This document shows positions 20,321 through 30,618 of a stretch of 45,406 nucleotides of DNA, one piece after another. Origin of the DNA: an uncultured Opitutia bacterium (GTDB lineage: Bacteria > Verrucomicrobiota > Verrucomicrobiia > Opitutales > Coraliomargaritaceae); assembly GCA_913041275.1 (NCBI GenBank), contig CAJWHF010000005.1, positions 1 to 45,406 of the forward strand. The letters are read 5' to 3'. The notes below the pieces were generated by a model that worked only from the letters and a program-made list of their open reading frames with translations, was not told the DNA's origin and ran no database searches. Position 1 is the first letter of the stretch; each line of letters starts with the position of its first letter. A program made the translations under genes and the position numbers.

Positions 20321-21655
20321 CTATTCGAATTGGTAAGAAGTCTCACCATGCTCAGATTGATCTAGTCCCGAGTGTTCATCCTCCTGCGCAACACGCAAAC
20401 CAGTGGTACATTTGCATATCATTACAATAATGAATGTAGCTACTGCAGACCAAAGAACTACCACACTAATGCCGGTTAATTGGACGCCGAGTTGCTCAAG
20501 TACATTGTCGACTCCAGTTCCACCGAAAGCAGCGGTTCCAAAAACCGCCACTAAAGTGGTACCCATAATTCCACCTACCCCGTGCACAGCAAAAACATCA
20601 AGAGAGTCGTCAATCTTCAACTTATTCTTAACGATTCCGCATGCGAAGTAACAAACAATACCCGCAAGGAAACCGAGGCAAACCGCCCCGAGAGGTCCGA
20701 CGTTTCCAGAGGCAGGGGTAATAGTAGCTAGTCCAGCAACCATGCCTGTGACAATGCCCACTAGGCCAGGCTTACCGTTGATGCGCCATTCAAGCGTCAT
20801 CCACGTCAGACTAGCTACTGCAGCAGAGATGTGGGTGACCAACATAGTCATGCCCGCATTTCCATTGGCAGCTAATTGGCTACCGGCATTAAATCCAAAC
20901 CATCCAACCCAGAGCATGGATGCGCCAATCATAACCATCGCCGGGTGGTGAGGCATATGAAGTTTGTTTGGAAATCCATCACGCGGCCCTAGCATCTTGG
21001 CAAGCAGCAGCGCGGAGATCCCAGCAGTAGCGTGTACCACAATACCGCCTGCAAGGTCGATTATACCCTTTTCATAGAGCCAACCACTCCCCCAAACCCA
21101 GTAGGTAACAGGAGCGTACACTAGAATCAGCCAAAGTGCAGTAAAAAGTAAAATAGCAGTAAATTTCATACGCTCAACGAACGCCCCAACAATCAATCCA
21201 GGCGTAATAATAGCGAAAGTCATTTGAAACATGATAAAAATTGTTTCTGGGAAATCCTCCTGCATACTATCTATAGATATACCCTTCAGACCGATATGCT
21301 CTAAGCTACCGACCCAAGATCCAGTACCAGGTGCAAATGCCATGGTGTAAAGAACCGCGATCCATAAGACAGAAGCCAGACAAGCAATTGCAAAACAATG
21401 CATCAACACAGAGAGCACATTTTGTGAGCGTACTAGACCTCCATAAAATAGGGCTAGGCCAGGAAGCGTCATAAAGAGTACTAAAACCGTAGCGGTGAGC
21501 ATCCACGCTGTGTTCCCAGTATCAATCGAAGCAACTTCCTCGAGAGCTTCTGCAGTTGTAGTAACAGCGTCAGCTAAATTAGCATCTTGAGCGAAAAGCA
21601 GTCCTGGGAGCATAAATGCTAACAGAAGAGCCGATAAACGAAGTATTTTCTTCAT
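20321..21655 (-). CDS. amtB: ammonium transporter
   Basis: Signal-like N-terminus, GLALFYGGLVRSQNVLSVLMH, AGGIVVHATAGISALL, DDSLDVFAVHGVGGIMGT. Confidence 0.96.
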   Translation of the reverse strand: MKKILRLSALLLAFMLPGLLFAQDANLADAVTTTAEALEEVASIDTGNTAWMLTATVLVLFMTLPGLALFYGGLVRSQNVLSVLMHCFAIACLASVLWIAVLYTMAFAPGTGSWVGSLEHIGLKGISIDSMQEDFPETIFIMFQMTFAIITPGLIVGAFVERMKFTAILLFTALWLILVYAPVTYWVWGSGWLYEKGIIDLAGGIVVHATAGISALLLAKMLGPRDGFPNKLHMPHHPAMVMIGASMLWVGWFGFNAGSQLAANGNAGMTMLVTHISAAVASLTWMTLEWRINGKPGLVGIVTGMVAGLATITPASGNVGPLGAVCLGFLAGIVCYFACGIVKNKLKIDDSLDVFAVHGVGGIMGTTLVAVFGTAAFGGTGVDNVLEQLGVQLTGISVVVLWSAVATFIIVMICKCTTGLRVAQEDEHSGLDQSEHGETSYQFE

Positions 21656-21857
21656 AGTGTATGTTAGTTGTGGTAATAAGTAGGCATTACGCCTAAGGGG
21701 AACGTCACGCTATCTGAGCCTTTTTAGTGGACAAGCCATTTTTTCAGAGTCCCCTATTAAAGATCTGGTAAAAGTAATTTTTAGAGAGCTCAAAATGCCG
21801 AAAAGTCTTGATGCGCTCAGTGGTTAACACAGTTTTATTTTGCTTTTCTAAAAATCT

Positions 21858-22958
21858 ATGAAAACTCTCAAATTTGCAGTTCTGCCAGGTGATGGTATAG
21901 GCCCCGAAGTGATGGAAGTTGCGCTCGACGTACTCAAATCGGCGGGCGAAAAGTTTAGCTTCACTCTCGATTACGAGAATGCCGATATCGGAGGAATTGC
22001 TATTGATAACCACGGCACAGCATTCCCCGACTCGACTAAGCAAATATGCGAAGCCTCAGAAGCGATTCTCTTCGGGTCTGTTGGCGGCCCGAAGTGGGAG
22101 TCGCTCCCCCCAAAAGAGCAACCAGAGCGGGCCGCTTTGCTACCAATTCGGAAGGCATTCTCTCTCTACGCAAACGTCCGTCCTGGACTTCTGTACCCTG
22201 AACTAACCGACGCTTCCCCGCTAAAAAAGGAGCGTATCCCAAATGGTATCGATATTGTTTGTATACGCGAACTCACTGGCGGCATCTACTTTGGACAACC
22301 AAAATCGACCTGCACTTTGGAAAACGGGGAAGAGCAAGCAATCGACACTATGGTTTATAAAACCAGTGAAATCGAACGTATCTCTGAGGTTGCTATCGAT
22401 ACAGCTAGGGCACGTGGAAATCGAGTCTGCTCTGTAGATAAGGCAAATGTTCTAGAAACTTCGGTCCTATGGCGCAAGGTCGTGACCGCTTATTTCGCCA
22501 AGCACGCACCTGAGATCGAACTCAGCCACATGTATGTAGATAATGCTGCTATGCAATTAGCGCGTGATCCCAATCAATTTGATGTCCTATTCACAGAAAA
22601 TATGTTCGGTGATATACTCTCTGATGAAATGGGTGTGATCTGTGGCTCGCTCGGAATGCTAGCTTCCGCAAGCCTAGGCGCACAGAAGAATAGTCTAGGC
22701 CTCCCCTTTGGCCTCTATGAGCCCTCAGGGGGTACCGCCCCAGATATCGCGGGACAAGGTATTGCTAATCCCTGTGCGCAGATTCTATCCGTAGCTATGA
22801 TGCTCCGTTATAGTTTCGGCCAACTCGAAGCAGCCACTGCAATCGAAACAGCCGTAGAAAAAGCTGTTACTAGTGGCAATCGCACCGGTGATATCGCTTT
22901 CGGCCTCGACCCTATAGGTACAAAAGCTATGGGTGAAGCCGTACTTAGCTACTTATGA
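21858..22958 (+). CDS. leuB: 3-isopropylmalate dehydrogenase
   Basis: AVLPGDGIGPEVM, GSVGGPKWESLPP, RELTGGIYFGQPK, MYVDNAAMQLARDPNQFDVLFTENMFGDILSDE, EPSGGTAPDIAGQGIANP. Confidence 0.96.
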   Translation: MKTLKFAVLPGDGIGPEVMEVALDVLKSAGEKFSFTLDYENADIGGIAIDNHGTAFPDSTKQICEASEAILFGSVGGPKWESLPPKEQPERAALLPIRKAFSLYANVRPGLLYPELTDASPLKKERIPNGIDIVCIRELTGGIYFGQPKSTCTLENGEEQAIDTMVYKTSEIERISEVAIDTARARGNRVCSVDKANVLETSVLWRKVVTAYFAKHAPEIELSHMYVDNAAMQLARDPNQFDVLFTENMFGDILSDEMGVICGSLGMLASASLGAQKNSLGLPFGLYEPSGGTAPDIAGQGIANPCAQILSVAMMLRYSFGQLEAATAIETAVEKAVTSGNRTGDIAFGLDPIGTKAMGEAVLSYL

Positions 22959-25762
22959 CTTCCGCGGAAATTCGAAGTTCTTTTCTAAACTTCTTTAAAT
23001 CGAAGCAACACAGCGTTGTGCCCTCAGCTTCGCTCATGCCACAGTCGCCCGGCCTGCTTTTCACTAACGCAGGTATGAACCAGTTTGTGCCCTACTTTCT
23101 AGGCACCGAGAAAGCACCCTACTCACCTGCAAGAGCGGCCGATACTCAAAAGTGCATACGTGCAGGAGGAAAGCATAACGACCTCGAAGACGTAGGCTAT
23201 GATACTTACCACCACACTTTCTTTGAAATGCTCGGCAACTGGTCATTCGGCGACTATTTCAAGAAAGAGGCTATAGAATGGGGCTGGGAGCTGATTGTTG
23301 AAGTTTGGGGCGTGCCAGCTAAAAGGCTCTATGCCACGGTATACGCGCCAAGCAAAGGTGATCCCTCTGAATTTGACCAAGAAGCATACGACTTATGGGC
23401 GACACTATTTTCAAAAGCGGGACTCGACCCAAGGAAGCATATTATTAATGGGAATGTGAAGGATAACTTCTGGATGATGGGCGAAACTGGACCCTGTGGT
23501 CCCTGCTCCGAATTACATGTCGATCTCACTCCAAATGGCGATAGCGAAGGAAGGCTAGTTAATATGGACTCCGACCTCTGCATAGAGATATGGAACCTAG
23601 TCTTTATTCAGTATAATGCTGAATCCGACGGTAGCTTCCGCGACCTCCCATCGAAACACGTAGATACTGGTATGGGCTTTGAGCGCGCCTGTTCGCTGAT
23701 CCAAAACACTAGGGGCTTAAGTGACTTCTCGAAAAAGCCTACCAACTACGCAACGGACGTGTTCCAACCGATTTTTCGGACACTTGAGAAACTCAGCGGT
23801 AAGACTTATAAAGATATTTATCCCGCTTCTGTTGATAGTGACAAGTCGCAGATATCTGCCGAAATAAAGGAGGCAGTCGCCTTTCGAGTGATCGCTGACC
23901 ATATTAGAACGCTTACCTTTTCTATAGCAGATGGCATCCTCCCTGGTAATAATGGGCGCAATTACGTGCTTCGCCGTATTTTGCGTCGTGCGGTCCGTTA
24001 TGGCCGTACTCTTGGCTTTTCCAGTCAGCAGACTTTCTTACCTAAAATAGTCGATACCTTGGTAGAAGAATACAGCTGCGTATTCCCAGAACTAAAAAAT
24101 CGCTCGGATGCGATCAAAGAGACCCTCCTGCGCGAAGAAGCCAGTTTTAACGAAACACTCGACCGCGGGCTAGCTATGTTTGAGCAGGAAATTGCTGATG
24201 GGAAGACTCAGCTATGCGGAGAGTTTGCGTTTAAGCTTTATGACACCTACGGCTTCCCAATCGACCTCACCGAGTTGCTCTGTTCTGAAAGGGGAATCAA
24301 TGTTGATAGGATCATCTTTGACAAACACATGCAAGCGCAGCGCGATCGAGCGCGATCAGCACGCTCACAAGAGCTTATTCGTGCTACGGACATAGCTACC
24401 AAAGCGGTCACTGAGTTTATAGGATTTAATGAAGACAAGAGCACTGCAATCGTTCTTGAAGTCCACAAACAAGACGACGCCTTACTAGTAATTACCGATC
24501 GCACGCCATTTTATGCTGAAATGGGCGGTCAACTAGGTGACCTAGGAGCGCTACATGTTAACGAGACTATTTACCCCGTTAGCTCTGTACAACAACTCGG
24601 ATCAGCTCGTGCACACAGAGTGCCTATTGATGCCCAAATTTCTAACGGCGATAAGGTCACACTTACCATCGACTCAGATCGTCGTAGTCTCATCGAAGCG
24701 CATCATAGTGCGACACACCTGCTGCACTGGGCTCTTCATGAAATAGTTTCAAAAGACGCTACGCAACAAGGCTCGATGGTCAGCCCAACTCGCATGCGCT
24801 TCGACTTTAATTCTGGAGCACTCAATCAGGATCAAATCGACATGCTTGAGTCTAAGGTCAACGCCTGCATTGAAGCTGATGTACCTGTGAGTTGGTCGGA
24901 GGTTGCGCATGCTCAGATCAAAGAGCGTAAAGATATTCAACAATTCTTTGGCGATAAATACGGCGAACAAGTACGCGTTGTTCAAATCGGTGGGGAAAGC
25001 GGCAAGCTTGACGGATACTCAATGGAGCTCTGCGGTGGCACTCACGTACGTAAGACCAGTGATATTGGTATATTTAAGATTAAATCAGAGGGTGCCATTG
25101 CTTCAGGCATACGCCGAATCGAAGCAGTTTGTGGCGCCGCCGCTTACGAATGGATGTACGAGTCCATTGAAAAAGCAAAAAAAGAGTCTGAAGAATCGCG
25201 CACTAGGTTAGATGCAATCAGCGAGCAACTCAGAGTCCTAGATTCTGAACCCGTATCATTTCCGGAATTTCCCAACTTTAACACCGGCATGTTAGAAGAA
25301 GGCTCCTTTGAACAACGCAACTGCGTCTTTAAAAATATACTTGAGCACAGCGAAGGGCTAAAGGCTGCCGTTGCCGATGCCGATAAGACACTAAAGAAAG
25401 CACAGTTCGCTGGGGCTACGGAGTTAGCCACTGCGCTCATCGATACACTCGACTTGTCTCGAAATCTTGTCATTACCCACGATGGTCCACCCGCCCTACT
25501 ACAAGAATTACTAAATTCTTTAAAAAGTCGGCAGTTTGCTAACGCCGCATTTTGTATTATAAATGATGGGAATAAACTTCATCTCGGTGCTTTTTCTGGC
25601 TCTAACAGCGATCAAAACGCTGGTAAATTGATCCAAGAACTGGCTCCAATAGCGGGAGGTAAAGGAGGCGGCAAGGAGCAGATGGCCCGCGGCGCAGCCC
25701 CACAAATAAGCAGTATAGGTGAACTAACACGAATAGCTAAAGAAGCACTTTCTGCCGAATAG
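22955..25762 (+). CDS. alaS: alanine-tRNA ligase
   Basis: Class II motifs LLFTNAGMNQFVPYFLG, DLEDVGYDTYHHTFFEMLGNWSFGDYFKKEA; editing-domain HHSATHLLHWAL and CGGTHV; GGKGGGKEQMARG; overlaps leuB stop by 4 nt. Confidence 0.97.
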   Translation: MTSAEIRSSFLNFFKSKQHSVVPSASLMPQSPGLLFTNAGMNQFVPYFLGTEKAPYSPARAADTQKCIRAGGKHNDLEDVGYDTYHHTFFEMLGNWSFGDYFKKEAIEWGWELIVEVWGVPAKRLYATVYAPSKGDPSEFDQEAYDLWATLFSKAGLDPRKHIINGNVKDNFWMMGETGPCGPCSELHVDLTPNGDSEGRLVNMDSDLCIEIWNLVFIQYNAESDGSFRDLPSKHVDTGMGFERACSLIQNTRGLSDFSKKPTNYATDVFQPIFRTLEKLSGKTYKDIYPASVDSDKSQISAEIKEAVAFRVIADHIRTLTFSIADGILPGNNGRNYVLRRILRRAVRYGRTLGFSSQQTFLPKIVDTLVEEYSCVFPELKNRSDAIKETLLREEASFNETLDRGLAMFEQEIADGKTQLCGEFAFKLYDTYGFPIDLTELLCSERGINVDRIIFDKHMQAQRDRARSARSQELIRATDIATKAVTEFIGFNEDKSTAIVLEVHKQDDALLVITDRTPFYAEMGGQLGDLGALHVNETIYPVSSVQQLGSARAHRVPIDAQISNGDKVTLTIDSDRRSLIEAHHSATHLLHWALHEIVSKDATQQGSMVSPTRMRFDFNSGALNQDQIDMLESKVNACIEADVPVSWSEVAHAQIKERKDIQQFFGDKYGEQVRVVQIGGESGKLDGYSMELCGGTHVRKTSDIGIFKIKSEGAIASGIRRIEAVCGAAAYEWMYESIEKAKKESEESRTRLDAISEQLRVLDSEPVSFPEFPNFNTGMLEEGSFEQRNCVFKNILEHSEGLKAAVADADKTLKKAQFAGATELATALIDTLDLSRNLVITHDGPPALLQELLNSLKSRQFANAAFCIINDGNKLHLGAFSGSNSDQNAGKLIQELAPIAGGKGGGKEQMARGAAPQISSIGELTRIAKEALSAE

Positions 25763-25821
25763 CCATCTGAATGTTTTGAATTAATTGTAAAATCTTAAGA
25801 AAAATCATTAGGCTAAACAAA

Positions 25822-26568
25822 ATGTACCTTCGCACACTAATCTTTTCTGTCCTATGGACAGCTCATTCATTCGCAGCAGATGATCGTATCTTTGAACTGC
25901 GCACTTATTACGCTGCTGAAGGGAAGCTAGAGTTACTCAACGCCAGATTTCGAGATCACACTACAAACTTATTTACAAAACATAACATCGAAAATATCGC
26001 CTATTGGGTTCCTGAAAATAACGAGGATAATATGCTCCTATATCTTCTTGCCTATCCGGATAGCGAAGCCCGAACAGATAGCTGGAATTCCTTCCTCTCG
26101 GATCCGATCTGGAAAGCGGTCAAATCTGAATCTGAGATTGATGGTAAGCTTGTTTCCAAAGTTGACTCTATCATCATGCAACTAACGGATTACTCTCCAT
26201 CAATTCCAAAAGCACTCGCCGATGGCGATTCAGTTGTGGAACTAAGAACCTATACTACCAGACCTGCGAAGCTAGAGAACATCAATGCCCGATTCCAAGA
26301 TCATACTATAGCGCTTTTTGAAAAGCATGGCATTACCAATATAGCCTACTTTAACCTAACAGGTGATCAAAGCGGTGCAGCTAACACGCTTGTCTACTTA
26401 GTTGCCCACAAGGACATCCAGTCACGCGGTGTTAACTTTAAATCTTTCAGTCAGGATCCTGCCTGGAAGAAAGCTGCCAAAGACTCTCAGATTGACGGCC
26501 GAATTCTCGTTAATAAAGGTATTGATTCTGTCCTCATGAAGGCCACTGATTATTCCCCTTTAAAATAG
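25822..26568 (+). CDS. secreted NIPSNAP family protein with two tandem domains
   Basis: Signal peptide …AHSFAADD; two copies of FELRTYYAAEGKLELLNARFRDHT / VELRTYTTRPAKLENINARFQDHT, each ending in TDYSP. Confidence 0.85.
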   Translation: MYLRTLIFSVLWTAHSFAADDRIFELRTYYAAEGKLELLNARFRDHTTNLFTKHNIENIAYWVPENNEDNMLLYLLAYPDSEARTDSWNSFLSDPIWKAVKSESEIDGKLVSKVDSIIMQLTDYSPSIPKALADGDSVVELRTYTTRPAKLENINARFQDHTIALFEKHGITNIAYFNLTGDQSGAANTLVYLVAHKDIQSRGVNFKSFSQDPAWKKAAKDSQIDGRILVNKGIDSVLMKATDYSPLK

Positions 26569-26656
26569 AAGTGTAACTCCATAAGTGTTTAATTTTTTAA
26601 TTACTAACATTTGCAAATAATCTGCTAAATATACACGTTCTCTCTAAATTAAACTT

Positions 26657-27097
26657 ATGCATATTTTACCCATACTCATAGCCATACTATTATCAGCCGC
26701 TTCGGCAGGAGCCCACTGCCAAGTGCCATGCGGTATCTACGGTGATGAGCTTAAATTTGGTGAGCTAGAGCAGCATATAGAAACGATCAATAAAGCAGGT
26801 GCACAGATACGGTCTATTTCTTCTAAAGATTCTCTTAGTGCACAAGAACAACAACAAATAGTGCGCTGGACTACCAATAAAGAAACGCACGCTCAAAAGG
26901 TGATCGACGAAGCAGCCAACTATTTTCTAGCGCAGAGAATCCTACCCAAGGCGGAACACTACGAAAAAAAAGTGGAGTTACTTCACCACATTATAGTATA
27001 CGCGATGAAGTCAAAACAAAGCGCAGAGAGCGAACCTGCTCAGATTTTGGCAACGAAGCTATCGACCTTCAAACGGCTTTATTTTAATCACGACTAA
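26657..27097 (+). CDS. sodN: nickel superoxide dismutase with Sec signal peptide
   Basis: Ni-hook HCQVPCGIY (HCxxPCGxY) directly after signal peptide MHILPILIAILLSAASAGA; helical-bundle remainder. Confidence 0.93.
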   Translation: MHILPILIAILLSAASAGAHCQVPCGIYGDELKFGELEQHIETINKAGAQIRSISSKDSLSAQEQQQIVRWTTNKETHAQKVIDEAANYFLAQRILPKAEHYEKKVELLHHIIVYAMKSKQSAESEPAQILATKLSTFKRLYFNHD

Positions 27098-27135
27098 GTA
27101 AATTGATTCTAGCGCGACACTATATCTCGATTGAT

Positions 27136-28080
27136 CTAGTCTAGCAAAGCCTTCAACTGATCATAAAGTTTAGTAAGCTCTGGCATTTCTGCCCCTAGCG
27201 CCTGGCCCCTGCGTAGAGGCTTCCCCCAGATCGATTCGAGTTCGACAGGTTTACCTGCCAAATAATCGATCAAGGAGGATGGCTTATATGCACGCATTTT
27301 TTCAGTTAAGGAAAATTGAGCGTCTAGGAATGTATCTGGAATAACATGTCCCTCGATTGCAGCCGCTTCTCGTACTTCCTCCATTAATACACGCGCACGT
27401 CTAGCTAAAGGTGCATTTCCTATAATTTTATCTGTGGTAATACCACCCTGTGTAATACAAAGGCCGTTAAAAGGCACATTCCAACAAAGTTTACGCCAGA
27501 GCGCTGCATCTAGTACTTCCGCATACTTAGTAGAAACGCCTGAATCATTGAATACTTGAACCACAGCTTGAGCATGCTTAGGCCAGAGATCGCCAAGCGA
27601 ACCAATTTCGACACGCCCAGTATGATAATTTTCTACTACCGCTGGTTCGACACGGTTAACGCAGACAAAACAGAGACCTAAGAGAATGGGATTTCTTGGG
27701 AAATACTTCGAGAAAAATTCGGCATTACCCATGCCATTTTGCAAACAGAGTATGGTAGTATGACCAGGTTTGATAATCGATCGTAGCGGTTTTATAAGCT
27801 CTTCGTTCACCGTCGATTTTGTAGCTATAATTACATAATCTGGAGGAGCGATAGACTCCGCTTTTACTGCCACATATTCAAGCGGAGCATGAAGTACTTG
27901 AAGAGTCTTTCCGGTACTTGGATCTAGCATTTTAATACGAATGCCGTCCGTCTCTAGTACCTCCGCGCCGCTGCGTGCTAATACCCCTAATCGGGCAAAT
28001 TTTGCAATTCGTCCTCCATAATATAGCCCAACGGCTCCGGGCCCAACTAAGACCCAGTGCTTTAAGTCTAATTTAATCAC
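27136..28080 (-). CDS. panE: 2-dehydropantoate 2-reductase family protein
   Basis: LVGPGAVGLYYGGRIAKFARLGVLARS, CLQNGMGN, ALWRKLCWNVPFNGLC; GTG start overlapping nadB stop; grouped with panC. Confidence 0.85.
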   Translation of the reverse strand: MIKLDLKHWVLVGPGAVGLYYGGRIAKFARLGVLARSGAEVLETDGIRIKMLDPSTGKTLQVLHAPLEYVAVKAESIAPPDYVIIATKSTVNEELIKPLRSIIKPGHTTILCLQNGMGNAEFFSKYFPRNPILLGLCFVCVNRVEPAVVENYHTGRVEIGSLGDLWPKHAQAVVQVFNDSGVSTKYAEVLDAALWRKLCWNVPFNGLCITQGGITTDKIIGNAPLARRARVLMEEVREAAAIEGHVIPDTFLDAQFSLTEKMRAYKPSSLIDYLAGKPVELESIWGKPLRRGQALGAEMPELTKLYDQLKALLD

Positions 28081-29687
28081 AACGTACGCCGCACTTTTGT
28101 GTCACAAGGTGCGTCATTTTTTTCTGGATAATCTGTCACAAAATGTAAGCCACGGCTCTCTTTACGCTGCAGGGCACAATCGATTATCAAACCAGCGACC
28201 AAGATAAGATTGCGTAGCTCTAGTAGACTTTCGTCTACCTTAAAGTTCCAATAGTAATCATTTATCTCCTTATCCAATGTCTGGATACGAGTACGTGCCC
28301 TCTCAAGGCGCTTACTGGTTCGAACTATGCCGACATAGTCCCACATTGTTCGTTTCACTTCGTCCCAATTGTGCAACAGTACTACACGTTCGTCAGAATC
28401 ACGCACATCACCCCCGATCCAATCAGGTATTACAGTGACCTCTCCCTTGGCCAAACTAAGGTATTTTTCAACAGCTAATGCTCCCCGATTAGCCAGTACG
28501 ACTGCTTCTAAAAGCGAGTTACTCGCCAGGCGATTAGCTCCATGTAGTCCTGTACTTGCCACCTCTCCACAGGCGTACAAACCTGACAAAGAAGTCTGCG
28601 CATTTAAGTCTGTTTTAATGCCTCCACAAAGATAATGAGCAGCCGGAACTATGGGAATCATATCACTCTCCAATATAATCCCCTGCTTAGCACAATGTTC
28701 GTATATGTTTGGAAAATGTTCATGTAATTTCTTTTTGGGTATAGGTCTTGTGTCTAACCAAAGGTGCCGAGCACCTGTCTCTTTCATTTCAGAGTCAATC
28801 GCACGAGCTACGACATCGCGCGGAGCTAATTCCTTACGCGCATCATATTTCTCCATAAAAGCCTCCCCTTTCATGTTACGAAGAATCGCACCTTCCCCCC
28901 GCACTGCTTCGCTAATGAGGAAGCGCTCGGATGAATCTTTGCTGTAAAAAGCAGTCGGATGGAACTGAATGAACTCCATATTACGGACCTCTACACCAGC
29001 TCGGTATGCCATAGCAATTCCGTCACCAGTAGCAATAAATGGATTCGTTGTGAATTGGTAGACTTGCCCTATTCCGCCTGTAGCCAAAAGGACCGCACTA
29101 GCGGCGAAGGTTTCGACTTGATCATTCTGGGTATTTAGTGCGTACAGACCTATTACTCGGTCCTCTCCATCTAGTTTACGTCCTTCGTGCTTACAGAGTT
29201 TAGAAGAAGTAATCAGTTCGATCGCAAAGTGGTGTTCGAAATTGTCAATATTAGGCGATTCTTCAATACTTTGAACAAGCGCTTCTTCGATAACTTTACC
29301 AGTAACATCCTGAACATGAAAAATACGGCGCTTAGAATGACCACCCTCTTTACCCAGCGAGGCACGACCATCCTCTAACTGAGTAAAGGCTACGCCACGC
29401 TCGGTTAATTGATCGATACTAGCGGCTCCGTCCTTGAGGATTTCACGCACTGCAGACTCGTCGCAGAGTCCATCACCGCTGACAAGCGTATCGGCTACAT
29501 GCATATCCACTTCGTCTTTTTTTGAAGTCACTGCCGCAATACCACCTTGAGCGTAATTGGTATTAGATTCAGCAGAATTCTTTTTTGTTATAATAGCAAC
29601 ACGATGCCCAGCCTCCGCTACCTTTAAAGCAAAGCTAAGACCGGCAATCCCGCTGCCGACGACAATCACATCGTAGGATTCAGCCAT
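28077..29687 (-). CDS. nadB: L-aspartate oxidase
   Basis: VVGSGIAGLSFALKVAEAG, TNYAQGGIAAV, MEFIQFHPTAFY, ISEAVRGEGAILRN, AAHYLCGGIKTDLNAQTSLSGLYACGEVASTGLHGANRLASNSLLEA. Confidence 0.95.
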   Translation of the reverse strand: MAESYDVIVVGSGIAGLSFALKVAEAGHRVAIITKKNSAESNTNYAQGGIAAVTSKKDEVDMHVADTLVSGDGLCDESAVREILKDGAASIDQLTERGVAFTQLEDGRASLGKEGGHSKRRIFHVQDVTGKVIEEALVQSIEESPNIDNFEHHFAIELITSSKLCKHEGRKLDGEDRVIGLYALNTQNDQVETFAASAVLLATGGIGQVYQFTTNPFIATGDGIAMAYRAGVEVRNMEFIQFHPTAFYSKDSSERFLISEAVRGEGAILRNMKGEAFMEKYDARKELAPRDVVARAIDSEMKETGARHLWLDTRPIPKKKLHEHFPNIYEHCAKQGIILESDMIPIVPAAHYLCGGIKTDLNAQTSLSGLYACGEVASTGLHGANRLASNSLLEAVVLANRGALAVEKYLSLAKGEVTVIPDWIGGDVRDSDERVVLLHNWDEVKRTMWDYVGIVRTSKRLERARTRIQTLDKEINDYYWNFKVDESLLELRNLILVAGLIIDCALQRKESRGLHFVTDYPEKNDAPCDTKVRRTL

Positions 29688-29689
29688 AT

Positions 29690-30532
29690 TTATAGTTCAA
29701 TATTATCGATAAGGCGCGTTTGATCCACCCAAGCAGCCGCACAGAGTAAGCTTCTACCACGAATAATCTCATTAGAGGGTTCCATAGTATCTCGGTCTAC
29801 TACCTGCACATAAATGACCCGAATACGGCGCATACTTGATAAGTGATGAGTCACTTCTGCTACGATTCGATCCACACTCTTAGTTCCAGAATCAACCATA
29901 TCTTTTGCGATTTTTAGCGATTTTGATATACACAGTGCCTCTTGCCTTTGCAAATCAGTCAAATAGACATTACGAGAACTAGTAGCCATACCATCCTCAT
30001 CACGGTGTGTCGGACCGATTACAATCTGAACTGGTAAATTAAAATCTGTGACCATTTTACGAATAACCGCACATTGTTGTGCATCCTTTAGTCCGAAAAT
30101 GGCTAAATTTGGAAGTGCTATGTTAAATAGCTTCAAACAAACAGTAGTTACCCCTCTGAAGTGATGGGGTCGAGAAACTCCACATAGTCCCAGACTAAAG
30201 CTCTCCTCTTGTACATAGGCAGAATAATCGGGGGGAAACATTGCCTCAACTGGAGGAGTAAATAAAACATCGGCCCCACGCTCTCGGCATTTCTTGGTAT
30301 CTTCTTTCAGCACGCGAGGGTATTTTTCATAGTCTTCACTAGGACCAAACTGGGTGGGGTTGACAAATATTGAAACAATGACCTTGTCAGCTTTTTCCTT
30401 AGCGATATCTATTAAAGACAAATGTCCCTCGTGTAAACTTCCCATAGTAGGCACGAGTGCGATTGAGTCTCCACTCGAGCGCACCTCGGTAGCGTAAGAC
30501 TGCATTTTATTGACCGATTGAATTGTCTGCAT
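29690..30532 (-). CDS. panC: pantothenate synthetase
   Basis: LVPTMGSLHEGHLSLI, VSIFVNPTQFGPSEDYEKYPR, FGLKDAQQCAVIRKMV, DGMATSSRNVYL. Confidence 0.96.
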   Translation of the reverse strand: MQTIQSVNKMQSYATEVRSSGDSIALVPTMGSLHEGHLSLIDIAKEKADKVIVSIFVNPTQFGPSEDYEKYPRVLKEDTKKCRERGADVLFTPPVEAMFPPDYSAYVQEESFSLGLCGVSRPHHFRGVTTVCLKLFNIALPNLAIFGLKDAQQCAVIRKMVTDFNLPVQIVIGPTHRDEDGMATSSRNVYLTDLQRQEALCISKSLKIAKDMVDSGTKSVDRIVAEVTHHLSSMRRIRVIYVQVVDRDTMEPSNEIIRGRSLLCAAAWVDQTRLIDNIEL

Positions 30533-30618
30533 AACTAGTATTTCTGCACAAATTAATTACCGAGTATATTTATCACAAACATAATCATAACCATAGCAAC
30601 ACTGACAATACGTTTCAA

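Noticed and set aside
21656-21857. Sigma-54 promoter or riboswitch upstream of amtB
   Set aside because: No TGGCAC-N5-TTGCA match found on the minus strand; the TAGGC-ATTAC-GCCTA hairpin alone is too small to name
21744-22043. 99-aa minus-strand ORF
   Set aside because: Overlaps leuB 5' end antisense; leuB is well supported
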